A stretch of DNA of 64,000 nucleotides from Leifsonia sp. NPDC080035 (GTDB lineage: Bacteria; Actinomycetota; Actinomycetes; Actinomycetales; Microbacteriaceae). Below are positions 37,525 to 47,136 of this stretch, piece after piece. Position 1 is the first letter of the stretch, and every line of letters begins with the position of its first letter. The stretch covers positions 3,286,001 through 3,350,000 of the forward strand of contig NZ_CP157390.1 in the NCBI RefSeq assembly GCF_040050925.1. The letters are read 5' to 3'. The translations under genes were made by a program, and so were the position numbers. The notes below the pieces were generated by a model. That model saw only the letters and a list, made by a program, of their open reading frames with translations. It made no database searches and was not told where the DNA came from.

Positions 37525-38367
37525 ATGCGAGAACTCCAGGCCAGAATCATCGACGAACTGAACGTCTCCGCCACCATCGACCCGGCGGCCGAGGTGGAGA
37601 AGCGGACGGACTTCCTCGTGCAGTACGTGAAGGCGACGGGGGCGTCCGGGTTCGTGCTCGGCATCAGCGGCGGTCAGGACTCATCCCTCGCCGGCCGGCT
37701 CTGCCAGCTCGCTGTCGAGCGGCTGGCCGAGCAGGGCGTGGACGCGGAGTTCATCGCCGTTCGGCTGCCGTACGCGGTGCAGCACGACGAGGAGGATGCG
37801 CAGCTCGCGCTCTCGTTCATCCGTCCGCAGCGCGCCGTGACCTTCAACATCCAGCGCGGTGTCGACGGCGTGGTCGCCGAATACACGGATGCCATCGGGG
37901 ATGCGATGACCGACTTCACCAAGGGCAACGTGAAGGCCCGCGTGCGGATGGTGGCGCAGTACGCGATCGCGGGCCAGCGCCGCCTCCTCGTGGTCGGCAC
38001 CGATCATGCGGCCGAGGCGGTCACGGGCTTCTACACCAAGTACGGCGACGGCGGTGCGGATGTGCTCCCGCTGAGCGGCCTGACCAAGCGCCAGGGGCGC
38101 GCCCTGCTCGAGCACCTGGACGCGCCGTCCCGGCTCTACGAGAAGCTGCCGACGGCGGACCTGCTCGATCACGACCCCGGGCAGACGGACGAGGCGAACC
38201 TCGGGCTCAGCTACCGGGACATCGACACCTTCCTCGAGGGCGGCGATGTCGCGGAGGAGGTCGCGACGGCGATCGAGACGCGGTATCTCGCGACCGAGCA
38301 CAAGCGCCGGGTGCCCGCGACCATGTTCGACGCGTGGTGGCGCACCCGCGGCGACTACACCGACTGA
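37525..38367 (+). CDS. nadE: NH3-dependent NAD+ synthetase
   Basis: A 280-residue ATP-pyrophosphatase that amidates deamido-NAD. The PP-loop is [15 protein letters not shown], the deamido-NAD/ATP contacts include [22 protein letters not shown] and [14 protein letters not shown], and the C-terminal [15 protein letters not shown] is typical of the ammonia-using single-domain form. There is no glutaminase domain. The ATG is six bases after TATCGT (37513-37518). A strong hairpin terminator follows. Confidence 0.96.
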   Translation: MRELQARIIDELNVSATIDPAAEVEKRTDFLVQYVKATGASGFVLGISGGQDSSLAGRLCQLAVERLAEQGVDAEFIAVRLPYAVQHDEEDAQLALSFIRPQRAVTFNIQRGVDGVVAEYTDAIGDAMTDFTKGNVKARVRMVAQYAIAGQRRLLVVGTDHAAEAVTGFYTKYGDGGADVLPLSGLTKRQGRALLEHLDAPSRLYEKLPTADLLDHDPGQTDEANLGLSYRDIDTFLEGGDVAEEVATAIETRYLATEHKRRVPATMFDAWWRTRGDYTD

Positions 38368-38384
38368 TCCCGGACATGCGGGAA

Positions 38385-38411
38385 GGGCGCCGGAACGGGG
38401 TTCCGGCGCCC
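38385..38411 (+). terminator. Terminator after nadE
   Basis: GGGCGCCGGAA (38385-38395) and TTCCGGCGCCC (38401-38411) form a perfect 11-bp stem with a five-base loop, followed by TTCTCG. It lies 17 bp after the stop and may also serve the convergent minus-strand gene. Confidence 0.85.
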
Positions 38412-38475
38412 TTCTCGTGGTGCGCTGGCCGACTGGCCGTGCGGGTCTTCTCGGGTGGTGTGACCGCCTGCGGCG

Positions 38476-39183
38476 TCAGACGGGCTGGCCGAGCCGGGGC
38501 GTCGGCGCGGTGTCGGAACCGTCGCCCTGCGCCGTCGTGAACGGGGAGACGACCGTGTCCTCGGCCGCGGCCGCGGCCGGGACCTGTGCCTGGGCGTCGG
38601 CGTTGGCCGGCACGGGGGTGTACTGCTCGTGGTGCTGCTGGGCGACCCACGCGTCCTGCTGCGAGATCAGCGATCGCTCGGCGTCGGTGTTCTCGAACCG
38701 CCAGCGCTCGAGGTCGCTCTGGAAGATCTTCCTGGCGCGGCGCGGGTTGTTCTGCCACTCGATCAGGCGGTCGCGGAATTCCGCGATCGCGGGGTCGAGC
38801 TGGTAGCCGAAGGTCGCGGACGCGCGCTTCATCTCGGCCAGCTGGTGCCCCGCCCAGTTCGCCGCGATGCCGGCGCCCTTGATCGGAAGCAGCCGCACCT
38901 GGATGTCGGCCTGGCCGACCGCACGGTCCGAGAGGATCTGCTCGGCGGGGGTGAGGGAGTTCCAGACGGAGGCCTCGGTCGCGGCGTCGACGAGCGCCGC
39001 GATGGCGCTGGCCTTCTGCTGACGGTCGCTGCGGGAGAGGAGTCCGCGGAGGGCACCGCGTGCGATCCACGCCGCGATCAATCCGGAGATGATCACGGCG
39101 ACGGCGAGCACGACGGCGTTGAAGACCGCGGGCTGCGCGGCCGACGAGGAGAGCCAATCGACGAAGTCATTCCACCACTGCAT
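38476..39183 (-). CDS. Membrane-anchored hypothetical protein
   Basis: A 235-residue protein I do not recognise. One transmembrane helix (FNAVVLAVAVIISGLIAAWIA, residues about 21-41) follows a short start. A helical, charged cytoplasmic region with IQVRLLPIKGAGIAANWAGH and FRDRLIEWQNNPRRARKIFQ comes next, then a Pro/Ala-rich tail. The ATG is six bases after TACCAT (39190-39195, minus strand). Confidence 0.72.
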   Translation of the reverse strand: MQWWNDFVDWLSSSAAQPAVFNAVVLAVAVIISGLIAAWIARGALRGLLSRSDRQQKASAIAALVDAATEASVWNSLTPAEQILSDRAVGQADIQVRLLPIKGAGIAANWAGHQLAEMKRASATFGYQLDPAIAEFRDRLIEWQNNPRRARKIFQSDLERWRFENTDAERSLISQQDAWVAQQHHEQYTPVPANADAQAQVPAAAAAEDTVVSPFTTAQGDGSDTAPTPRLGQPV

Positions 39184-39288
39184 GCGGTGATGGTAACGGC
39201 GAGGCGCCGCAGGTCCGCGGACCGCGTGCGCTGTGTCGCGCATCCCGGGCGCAGAATAGGGAGGAACACGAATCGAAGGGATCGACTC

Positions 39289-39816
39289 ATGCAGACTTTC
39301 GTCCTCGCCGGCGGGTGCTTCTGGTGCCTCGACGCGGTCTACCGGGTGCTGCGCGGCGTGCAGGACGTCGTGTCCGGCTACACCGGTGGCACGACCGTCG
39401 AACCGAGCTACGAGGAGGTCTGCACCGGGACGACGGGTCACGCGGAGGCGGTGGCGGTCACCTTCGACCCCGAGGTCGTCCCGCCGAGCGTCATCCTCGA
39501 CGTGTTCTTCACACTCCACGATCCGCGCCAGCTGAATCGGCAGGGCAACGACGTCGGCACCCAGTACCGATCGGCGATGTTCTTCGACGGCGACGAGCAG
39601 AAGGCGCTCTTCGAGGCGGCGCGCGATCGGGCAGCGGAGTACTGGGACGGCGGGATCGTCACGACGATCGAGCCGCTCGGCCCGTTCTATCGCGCCGAGG
39701 AGTACCACCAGGACTTCTTCGCCAAGAACCCCGGCCAGGGCTACTGCCTGGCGGTCGCGCTGCCCAAGGTGAACAAGATCCGGGCGTCGTACGCGGAGTA
39801 CGTCACCGCCGCCTGA
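39289..39816 (+). CDS. msrA: Peptide methionine sulfoxide reductase MsrA
   Basis: A 175-residue enzyme that reduces methionine S-sulfoxide. The catalytic motif is GGCFWC with Cys10 as nucleophile. GYTGGTTVEPSYEEVCTG, GHAEAV and FYRAEEYHQDFF form the substrate pocket. AAGGGA precedes the ATG by eight bases. Confidence 0.95.
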   Translation: MQTFVLAGGCFWCLDAVYRVLRGVQDVVSGYTGGTTVEPSYEEVCTGTTGHAEAVAVTFDPEVVPPSVILDVFFTLHDPRQLNRQGNDVGTQYRSAMFFDGDEQKALFEAARDRAAEYWDGGIVTTIEPLGPFYRAEEYHQDFFAKNPGQGYCLAVALPKVNKIRASYAEYVTAA

Positions 39817-39955
39817 GAGCGCGGGGTCCTGTTTCTCCACAGGCCGCGGAGGATCGCGTTCTCTCCACGGATCCGGAGTGGGCGCCACGGAGTGCGCGCC
39901 CGGCGCCGAGAGTGGTCTCAGCGCCCGCCGCCGGCGGGGCGAGAGGAGAGAGACC

Positions 39956-40444
39956 ATGACCGAGTCGGTGGCCGTTCGCGGCGTCATCGCGACAGATCCG
40001 CGCCACCTCGTCACGCAAGCCGGGGTGGCGATCACGAGCTTCCGCCTGGTGAGCACGCGAAGGCGGTTCAACAGGGACACCGGCACGTGGGAGGACGCCG
40101 AGCGCAACTGGTACACGGTGAGCTCCTTCCGGCGTCTGGCCCTGAGCGCCGCCGGCTGTCTGGCGAAGGGCGACCCGGTGCTGGTCACTGGGCGGCTCGC
40201 CATCCGGGAGTGGATGGGCGAACACCGGGGCATCACGGCCGAGATCGAGGCGGACAGCATCGGCCACGACCTGAGCTGGGGGAGCAGCACCTTTACGCGT
40301 TCGCCGCGGGCGGGCTCGGGCACGGACCCGGTGAGCGATGGGGTGAGCGAATCGGGCGGCGATCCTGGGAGCGATGCGGGGCCGGATGCCGTGGAGGATC
40401 CCGGGCCGCAGCTTCCCCATGATTCTCCAGGAGCCGCCCCCTAG
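39956..40444 (+). CDS. Single-stranded DNA-binding protein paralogue
   Basis: A 162-residue protein with an SSB-like OB fold: VRGVIATDPRHLVT, ITSFRLVSTRRRFNRDTGTW, NWYTVSSFRRLALSAAGCL and KGDPVLVTGRLAIREW. The C-terminal tail is acidic and Gly/Ser-rich but lacks the DDDIPF-type partner-binding tip and ends in SPGAAP. It is probably the accessory SSB (of the SsbB type), not the essential copy. A strong GAGAGGAGAGAG ribosome site precedes the ATG. Confidence 0.87.
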   Translation: MTESVAVRGVIATDPRHLVTQAGVAITSFRLVSTRRRFNRDTGTWEDAERNWYTVSSFRRLALSAAGCLAKGDPVLVTGRLAIREWMGEHRGITAEIEADSIGHDLSWGSSTFTRSPRAGSGTDPVSDGVSESGGDPGSDAGPDAVEDPGPQLPHDSPGAAP

Positions 40445-40454
40445 GATGCGACAT

Positions 40455-40970
40455 ATGACCCCACCGTCACAGCGGCGCAGCCTCGGAGCGCGCGGTGCCG
40501 TGCGCGCCGTCGCCACGGTCATCGTGGTCGCTTCGGGGATCGCGCTCGCCGGCTGTTCGTCGCCGGCCGCCCCGCGCCCGACGGCGACCGCGACCGCCAC
40601 GGCGACATCGACGCCGACGGCCTCGGCAGCTCCGGCGCCCGCGCTGGTCATCGGCGGCACGGCCCAGCAGAACAAGCCGTTCTTCGACCGCGTCAACAGG
40701 GCGACGCTCGCCGCGAACCCGAACGCGCACGGCCGCGACTTCATCGACGCGCTCGTCGCGGCCGGGTTCGTCAAGAAGGACATGCAGGTCACCCCGGACA
40801 CGACCACGATCGGGCTGAAGGCGAACTCGATCCAGTTCTCCGTGAAGCTCGGCTCCACCTGCCTGATCGGGCAGAACGGCGCCGACGCGGGCGGCTACAG
40901 CAGCATGGTGACGCCGGTGCTCGCCACTGGCACCTGCCTGATCGGCGACACGCGGCCCATCGACTGGTGA
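40455..40970 (+). CDS. Secreted lipoprotein of unknown function
   Basis: A 171-residue lipoprotein: a basic start, a hydrophobic helix and a lipobox IALAGC, then a Thr/Ala/Pro-rich linker and a C-terminal domain with two cysteines (STCLIGQNG and GTCLIGDTRP) that may form a disulfide. The repeated CLIG element is notable. The ATG is seven bases after TAGGAT (40442-40447). Function is not known. Confidence 0.8.
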   Translation: MTPPSQRRSLGARGAVRAVATVIVVASGIALAGCSSPAAPRPTATATATATSTPTASAAPAPALVIGGTAQQNKPFFDRVNRATLAANPNAHGRDFIDALVAAGFVKKDMQVTPDTTTIGLKANSIQFSVKLGSTCLIGQNGADAGGYSSMVTPVLATGTCLIGDTRPIDW

Positions 40971-40981
40971 AGGGAAGACGC

Positions 40982-41434
40982 ATGAAATCCCCATCGAGCC
41001 CGCGACTGCTCCGCTCTGCGCGGATCGTCGCGGGAGCGGGAATCGGAGCGGTCGGGCTCCTGCACCTGGTATGGGCGACGGGGTCGTCGTGGCCTTCGCG
41101 TGATGCGGACGCCCTCGCGGAGGCGGTCCTCGGCGGGTCGGCGGTCCGGATGCCCGCGTCGGCCTGCGTCGTCGTCGGCGCACCGGCACTCGTCGCGGCG
41201 GCCGCGACGGCGGGAGCCGGGGGAGAGCGCGGGCTCGCGCGACTGACGCGGTACGCGGCGGCCGGGGCGTTGCTGGGGCGTGCAGCAGCCGGCGGGGTCG
41301 TCGCCGCACGGATGCTCGGTCTCGGGAACCCGGGGACGCGGTTCCAGCGCCTGGACGCCATCGTCTACCGGCCGCTCTGCCTCCTGCTCGGAGTCGCCGC
41401 GCTCGTGAGCGCTCGCGGCGCTGATCGCGCCTAG
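40982..41434 (+). CDS. DUF3995-like membrane protein
   Basis: A 150-residue protein with about four hydrophobic helices, beginning RIVAGAGIGAVGLLHLVWATGSSWP, which matches the DUF3995 family. Function is unknown. ATG 40982 has a GAAGGGAAG ribosome site. A GTG at 40967 overlapping the upstream stop (GTGA) is an alternative start. Confidence 0.78.
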   Translation: MKSPSSPRLLRSARIVAGAGIGAVGLLHLVWATGSSWPSRDADALAEAVLGGSAVRMPASACVVVGAPALVAAAATAGAGGERGLARLTRYAAAGALLGRAAAGGVVAARMLGLGNPGTRFQRLDAIVYRPLCLLLGVAALVSARGADRA

Positions 41435-41532
41435 CGGAACGGATACGGCCCCGACTGCGTGTCGAGGTTCAGCCGGTATCCTCGTACAGGGCCCGTGAGG
41501 CCCGAAGACTTCGAGGGAGTTTAGGAAGAAGA

Positions 41533-43215
<1,683 letters not shown>

Positions 43216-43222
43216 GGCCGCC

Positions 43223-43708
43223 ATGCGACTGCACGTCCCGATCAAGCTCCGCTGGAGCGACCTGGATGCGTACGGTCACGTCAACAACGCCGCGATGCTG
43301 CGCCTCCTCGAGGAGGCGCGCATCGAGGCGTTCTGGGCGCCGGACGACGCCGTCGGCACCGGGGAGGCGGTCGGCGGCACGACCGCCGTCCTGGACGGCC
43401 GCCCTGGCGCGGACACGCTGACGCTGATCGCGCGCCAGGAGATCGAGTACCTCGCGCCCATCCCGTACCTGCGGCAGCCGCTCGACGTGCAGCTCTGGCT
43501 CGGGCGGCTCGGCGGCGCGAGCCTCGAGGTCTGCTACGAGGTCTGGTCGCCGGAGGGCGCCGAGCCGGAGACGATGTTCTCCCGGGCGGCGACGACGATC
43601 GTCCTCGTCGATGCGGCCTCGCAGAGGCCCCGGCGCATCAACGAGCGCGAGCGCGCAGCGTGGACGCCGTACCTCGACGACCCCGTCCAGTTCACCAAAC
43701 GGGGCTGA
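43223..43708 (+). CDS. Acyl-CoA thioesterase (4HBT/YbgC type)
   Basis: A 161-residue hotdog protein with the catalytic segment LRWSDLDAYGHVNNAAMLRLLEE, where the Asp near residue 13 or 15 is the likely active-site acid. It is followed by EIEYLAPIPYLRQPLDVQLW. It starts eight bases after ettA and may be co-transcribed. The substrate is unknown. Confidence 0.88.
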   Translation: MRLHVPIKLRWSDLDAYGHVNNAAMLRLLEEARIEAFWAPDDAVGTGEAVGGTTAVLDGRPGADTLTLIARQEIEYLAPIPYLRQPLDVQLWLGRLGGASLEVCYEVWSPEGAEPETMFSRAATTIVLVDAASQRPRRINERERAAWTPYLDDPVQFTKRG

Positions 43709-43724
43709 CGCGCGCGCGACAGCG

Positions 43725-44159
43725 CTACTCGGTGACGGTGACCGTCCCGCCGGAAACGGCGGCCTTCAGCTTCTTCAGCGGATCCCGGGCCGGCCCGTTC
43801 AGCACGTCGCCGGTGGCCGCGTCGAACTTCGAGCCATGACACGGGCAGTCGAACTCCTTGCCCTGGGGCGCCACGGTGCAGCCCTGGTGCGTGCACACGG
43901 CGCTGAACGCCACGACCTCGCCCGCCGACGGCTGCGACACCACGATCGGCGTCGACCCGAGCGAGGCGGAGACGGCGCCGCCGACCGGGATCGACGACAG
44001 CTCGACCGTTGCCGAGCCCCCGGAGCCCCCGGCATCGCCCGAGCCCTGGCCGGATCCGGCCGGCGTGCAGGCCGCGAGCAGCAGAGCGCCCGCCCCGGCG
44101 GCGGTCGCGCCGCCGAGCTGGACGACCGTGCGCCTCGTGATCGGAGTGGGTTCGGTCAT
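43725..44159 (-). CDS. Tat-exported Rieske iron-sulfur lipoprotein
   Basis: A 144-residue protein. It has a twin-arginine signal (ITRRTVVQLGG) that ends in a lipobox (LLLAAC, Cys31), so it would be exported folded and then lipid-anchored outside. The Rieske motifs are intact: CTHQGC (Cys89, His91) and CPCHGS (Cys105, His108) bind the [2Fe-2S] cluster, and Cys94 and Cys107 form the usual disulfide. It is not next to cytochrome bc genes. The promoter is the same ECF type as that of the divergent sigma gene. GGGAGG precedes the ATG. Confidence 0.92.
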   Translation of the reverse strand: MTEPTPITRRTVVQLGGATAAGAGALLLAACTPAGSGQGSGDAGGSGGSATVELSSIPVGGAVSASLGSTPIVVSQPSAGEVVAFSAVCTHQGCTVAPQGKEFDCPCHGSKFDAATGDVLNGPARDPLKKLKAAVSGGTVTVTE

Positions 44160-44198
44160 CGTGGATCCTCCCGGTCGGCTGAACTTTCTCCTACCGTA

Positions 44199-44226
44199 TG
44201 CACGAGGGCGCGTGGCCGAAGGTTCA
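44199..44226 (-). promoter_or_regulatory. SigL-like ECF promoter of the Rieske gene
   Basis: On the minus strand TGAACC (44226-44221) is followed after exactly 16 bases by CGTGCA (44204-44199). This matches the SigL-type ECF promoter of mycobacteria (TGAACC then CGT). It lies about 40 bases ahead of the Rieske ATG and is spaced identically to the promoter of the sigma gene. Confidence 0.8.
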
Positions 44227-44238
44227 TCCAGCGGATCC

Positions 44239-44266
44239 TGAACCGATTCGCCGCCCATCCCGTGGT
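44239..44266 (+). promoter_or_regulatory. SigL-like ECF promoter of the sigma factor operon
   Basis: TGAACC (44239-44244), 16 bases, then CGTGGT (44261-44266). The predicted start of RNA lies near 44272, directly before AGGAGG. The two -35 boxes of this and the divergent promoter form an inverted repeat with 12 bp between. This predicts autoregulation by the encoded sigma factor. Confidence 0.8.
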
Positions 44267-44283
44267 CTCTTCAGGAGGTGAAC

Positions 44284-44796
44284 ATGCCGGACGAGGACGC
44301 GCGACTGCTGCGCGAACTGCACGACCAGCACGCACAGGCCGTGTGGCGCTACGTCGTGCACCTCACCGGCGACCGCGCCATGGCCGATGACGTCGTGCAG
44401 GAGACGCTGCTCCGCGCCTGGAGGAGACCGGCGGTCCTCGACCAGTCGCAGCAGTCTGCGCGCGCCTGGCTGTTCACGGTCGCCCGCAACATCGTCATCG
44501 ACGACAGGCGGAGCGCCCACGCGCAGCACGAATACGGCACGGACACCCTCCCGGAACGCCCCGCCGCCACCGACGAGGCGGACGCGGTGCTCGACGCCTG
44601 GCTGGTCTCCGACGCCCTCGCCGAGCTCTCGGCAGAGCACAGGGCGGTCATCGTCCACGCGTACTACGGCGGCCGGTCGATCGCCGAGATCGCTCGCGAG
44701 CTCGACATCCCGGAAGGCACCGTCAAATCGAGGCTGCACTACGGACTGCGGGCCATGCGGCTCGCCCTGCAGGAGAGAGGAGTGACCGAGCGATGA
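44284..44796 (+). CDS. ECF RNA polymerase sigma factor
   Basis: A 170-residue sigma-70 factor with regions 2 and 4 only. Region 2 is AVWRYVVHLTGDRAMADDVV then QETLLRAWRR, with RAWLFTVARNIVIDDRR. Region 4 is LSAEHRAVIVHAYYGGRSIA then EIARELDIPEGTVKSRLHYG, the -35 helix-turn-helix. Of the mycobacterial types it is closest by promoter sequence to SigL. AGGAGG (44273-44278) fits ATG 44284 best. It is autoregulated, by the promoter found, and coupled to its anti-sigma gene. Confidence 0.95.
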   Translation: MPDEDARLLRELHDQHAQAVWRYVVHLTGDRAMADDVVQETLLRAWRRPAVLDQSQQSARAWLFTVARNIVIDDRRSAHAQHEYGTDTLPERPAATDEADAVLDAWLVSDALAELSAEHRAVIVHAYYGGRSIAEIARELDIPEGTVKSRLHYGLRAMRLALQERGVTER

Positions 44797-45488
44797 GCCA
44801 CGACGAGTTCGCGACCTGGGATGCCGCGTATGTGCTCGGAGCCCTCTCACCGGCCGAGCGCAGAGCGTACGAGGAGCATCTGCGCACGTGCGAGCGCTGC
44901 GGGGAGGCCGTCGCCGAGCTGGCCGGGATGCCGGGGCTGCTCGGGCGCGTTCCGCGCGAGCTGGCGTTCGCCGTGCTGGAGGCGGAACCGCCGAGCGACG
45001 GCGGTGTCGGCGCGGAGGTGCTTCCGAGTCTCCTGCACACCGCGCGGCGCCGTCGCATCCGGTCGCGGTGGATCACCGCGACCGTGGCCGCGGTCGCGGC
45101 GGCCGTCCTGGTCGGCGTGCTCGCGATCGTCCTGCCGAGCGTCCTGAACTCATCCACGTCATCGGCGACCACTGTCGCGATGCAGCAGGTCGAGCCCAGC
45201 GCCCTCACGGCCGACCTGAGGCTCACGGCGGAGCCGTGGGGGACCAGGATCGACTCCCGGTGCAGCTATGCAGAGGTCGGCTCCGGCGAGAAGGGCCGCG
45301 CCTGGACGTACGCGATGGTGGTCACCGACCGCGACGGGCGCCAGGCGCAGATCTCCACGTGGACGGCCGAGGAGGGGAGCACGGTGGTGCCGACCGCCAC
45401 CACCAGCGTCCCGCTCGCGGACATCGCCGCGGTGGACATCCGCTCGGCGGGCGACGGCACCGTCCTGCTCCGCTCCACCTTCGGCTAG
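44793..45488 (+). CDS. Zinc-binding transmembrane anti-sigma factor
   Basis: A 231-residue single-pass protein. The N-terminal ZAS domain has HX3CX2C (His29, Cys33, Cys36), which would hold zinc and the sigma factor and could release on oxidation. A transmembrane helix follows at about residues 94-117, then an extracytoplasmic domain of anti-sigma-K/RskA-like appearance (residues from about 140). The ATGA overlap with the sigma gene ensures matched synthesis. It fits the SigL/RslA pattern. Confidence 0.92.
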   Translation: MSHDEFATWDAAYVLGALSPAERRAYEEHLRTCERCGEAVAELAGMPGLLGRVPRELAFAVLEAEPPSDGGVGAEVLPSLLHTARRRRIRSRWITATVAAVAAAVLVGVLAIVLPSVLNSSTSSATTVAMQQVEPSALTADLRLTAEPWGTRIDSRCSYAEVGSGEKGRAWTYAMVVTDRDGRQAQISTWTAEEGSTVVPTATTSVPLADIAAVDIRSAGDGTVLLRSTFG

Positions 45489-45510
45489 CGGCGGCGGCAA
45501 CGGCAGCAGC

Positions 45511-46383
45511 TCAGCGCGCGTCGGGGACGCGGACCATCGCCTCCTGCGCCACGCTCGCGACCAGCCGGCCGTCGCGGCTGAAGATCCTGCCGAGGGAGAG
45601 GCCGCGGCCGCCGCTGGCGCTCGGCGACTCCTGCACGTAGAGCAGCCACTCGTCCACGCGCGCGAACCGGTGCCACCACATCGCGTGGTCCAGGCTCGCG
45701 GCCTTCAGGCCCGGCGTTGCCCAGGCGACGCCGTGCCGGCGCATGACCGGCTCCATGATCGTGTAGTCGCTCGCGTACGCGAGGGCGGCGCGGTGCAACG
45801 CGGGGTCGTCCGGCAGGTCGCCGATGGAGCGGAACCAGACCGCTTGGTGCGCGACGTGCTCGCCCTCCACCGACAGGTAGACCGGCGACGACACGTGCCG
45901 CATGTCGAACGGACGCTGGCTGGCCCAGTACTGCGCGACCGGATGCTCCACGTCCTCGAGCGTCGTCGCCGAGCTGGGCAGCTCGTCCGGCTCCGGCAGC
46001 CCCTCCGGCATGGTCACCTGGTGCTCGAGTCCCTCGTCCTCGTCCTGGTACGACGCGATCATCGACAGGATCGGCAGGCCGTTCTGGTACGCCTGCGTGC
46101 GCCGGGTGGAGAACGACCGGCCGTCGTGGATGCGGTCGACGGAGAACGTGATCGGCAGGTTCACGTCGCCCGGCCGCAGGAAGTAGCCGTGCATCGAGTG
46201 GATGCTGCGCTCGTCGGAGACCGTGCGCGTCGCGGCGACGATGGACTGGGCGAGCACCTGGCCGCCGAACACGCGGCCCAGCGGCATCCACTGGGATGGA
46301 CCGGTGAAGATGTCCTCGCTGGTGCGTGCGCCGGTGTCGGTCAGATCGAGTGCGGTGAGCAGGGAAGCCAAGGGCTCGGTCAC
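45511..46383 (-). CDS. tesB: Acyl-CoA thioesterase II
   Basis: A 290-residue double-hotdog thioesterase. GRVFGGQVLAQSIVAA is the first hotdog. HSMHGYFLRPGD and the second hotdog YASDYTIMEP with LDHAMWWHRF and the late active-site region complete the family pattern. It would cleave medium to long acyl-CoA. GGAGG precedes the GTG start by three to four bases. It is divergent from a gene of unknown function. Confidence 0.93.
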   Translation of the reverse strand: MTEPLASLLTALDLTDTGARTSEDIFTGPSQWMPLGRVFGGQVLAQSIVAATRTVSDERSIHSMHGYFLRPGDVNLPITFSVDRIHDGRSFSTRRTQAYQNGLPILSMIASYQDEDEGLEHQVTMPEGLPEPDELPSSATTLEDVEHPVAQYWASQRPFDMRHVSSPVYLSVEGEHVAHQAVWFRSIGDLPDDPALHRAALAYASDYTIMEPVMRRHGVAWATPGLKAASLDHAMWWHRFARVDEWLLYVQESPSASGGRGLSLGRIFSRDGRLVASVAQEAMVRVPDAR

Positions 46384-46424
46384 GGTGCCTCCGATGCGGG
46401 TCTCTCTAGTAGTTTAGAGGTCAG

Positions 46425-47108
46425 ATGAGCCAGTCGTTTTCACTCCAGGACACCCTCGCCGTCGCCGACCTGCAGACCTACCTGTCTCGGGCTGCGCGCG
46501 TCGAGGAAGGGTCGGTGCGCCTGATCGCAGGATCGGGCGTGCTCGCCGTCTACACCGCGATCCTCTACGCGCGGGGTCTGCTCGATCAGACGCCGACCGT
46601 GCTGGGGCTGCGCACCTTCGCCACCGACGCGGGCGCCGAGTTCGACGCCGTCGTGCCGATCCGCTCGCTGCTCGACCGGCTCGCGAGGGCCAGGGAGACC
46701 GCCGAGGCGGACGGCACGGAGGGCGAGGTGGGCCTGCGGCTCCCTCTCGAGGTGTCCACGGTCACCTGGGCGGGCATCTCGCCGCCGCGCGGCGGCTGGC
46801 GCCCGGTCGGCGAGACGTCGGCGGCGCTGCTCGAGGAGACGGCGAAGGCCGGCATCGCCGAGGTGGCCGAGGCGATCCCGTCCGGCACAGGCGAGCAGCT
46901 GGTCCAGCGCGTGCGCGCCGAGGTCTGGGGCACGCCGATCGAGGGGCTGGAGTACGTGCCGGCCGGTGCGGCGTTCGCGGCGGAGAGCCTCGGCTTCCTC
47001 GCCCCGGACGAGCCGGTCAGCATCCTGGAGACCGGCACCTGGACGCGCCTCACCACCGCGCGCGGGCACATCCTGATCCGCCGCCAGGCCTGGTCGCTCC
47101 GCGGCTGA
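46425..47108 (+). CDS. Conserved hypothetical protein
   Basis: A 227-residue protein I do not recognise. It begins with LAVADLQTYLSRAARVEEGS and has the strand-like VTWAGISPPRGGWRP. Later an alternating strand/helix pattern is seen, with no signal peptide or transmembrane helix. An AT-rich TAGTAGTTTAGAGG lies just before the ATG, consistent with its promoter. It is divergent from tesB. Confidence 0.72.
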   Translation: MSQSFSLQDTLAVADLQTYLSRAARVEEGSVRLIAGSGVLAVYTAILYARGLLDQTPTVLGLRTFATDAGAEFDAVVPIRSLLDRLARARETAEADGTEGEVGLRLPLEVSTVTWAGISPPRGGWRPVGETSAALLEETAKAGIAEVAEAIPSGTGEQLVQRVRAEVWGTPIEGLEYVPAGAAFAAESLGFLAPDEPVSILETGTWTRLTTARGHILIRRQAWSLRG

Positions 47109-47136
47109 GAGCGTCCGGGCGCTCGGAGGCTCTCAG
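47105..47136. terminator. Inverted repeat over two convergent stop codons
   Basis: CTGAGAGC (47105-47112) and GCTCTCAG (47129-47136) are perfect inverted arms. The stop codons of the plus-strand hypothetical gene (47106-47108) and the minus-strand dehydrogenase gene (47133-47135) lie in the two arms. The loop has further GC pairing. It is a likely bidirectional terminator. Confidence 0.55.

Noticed and set aside
43725..44159. Rieske subunit of a cytochrome bc1 complex
   Set aside because: The protein is short, Tat-exported with a lipobox, and no cytochrome b or c1 gene is nearby.
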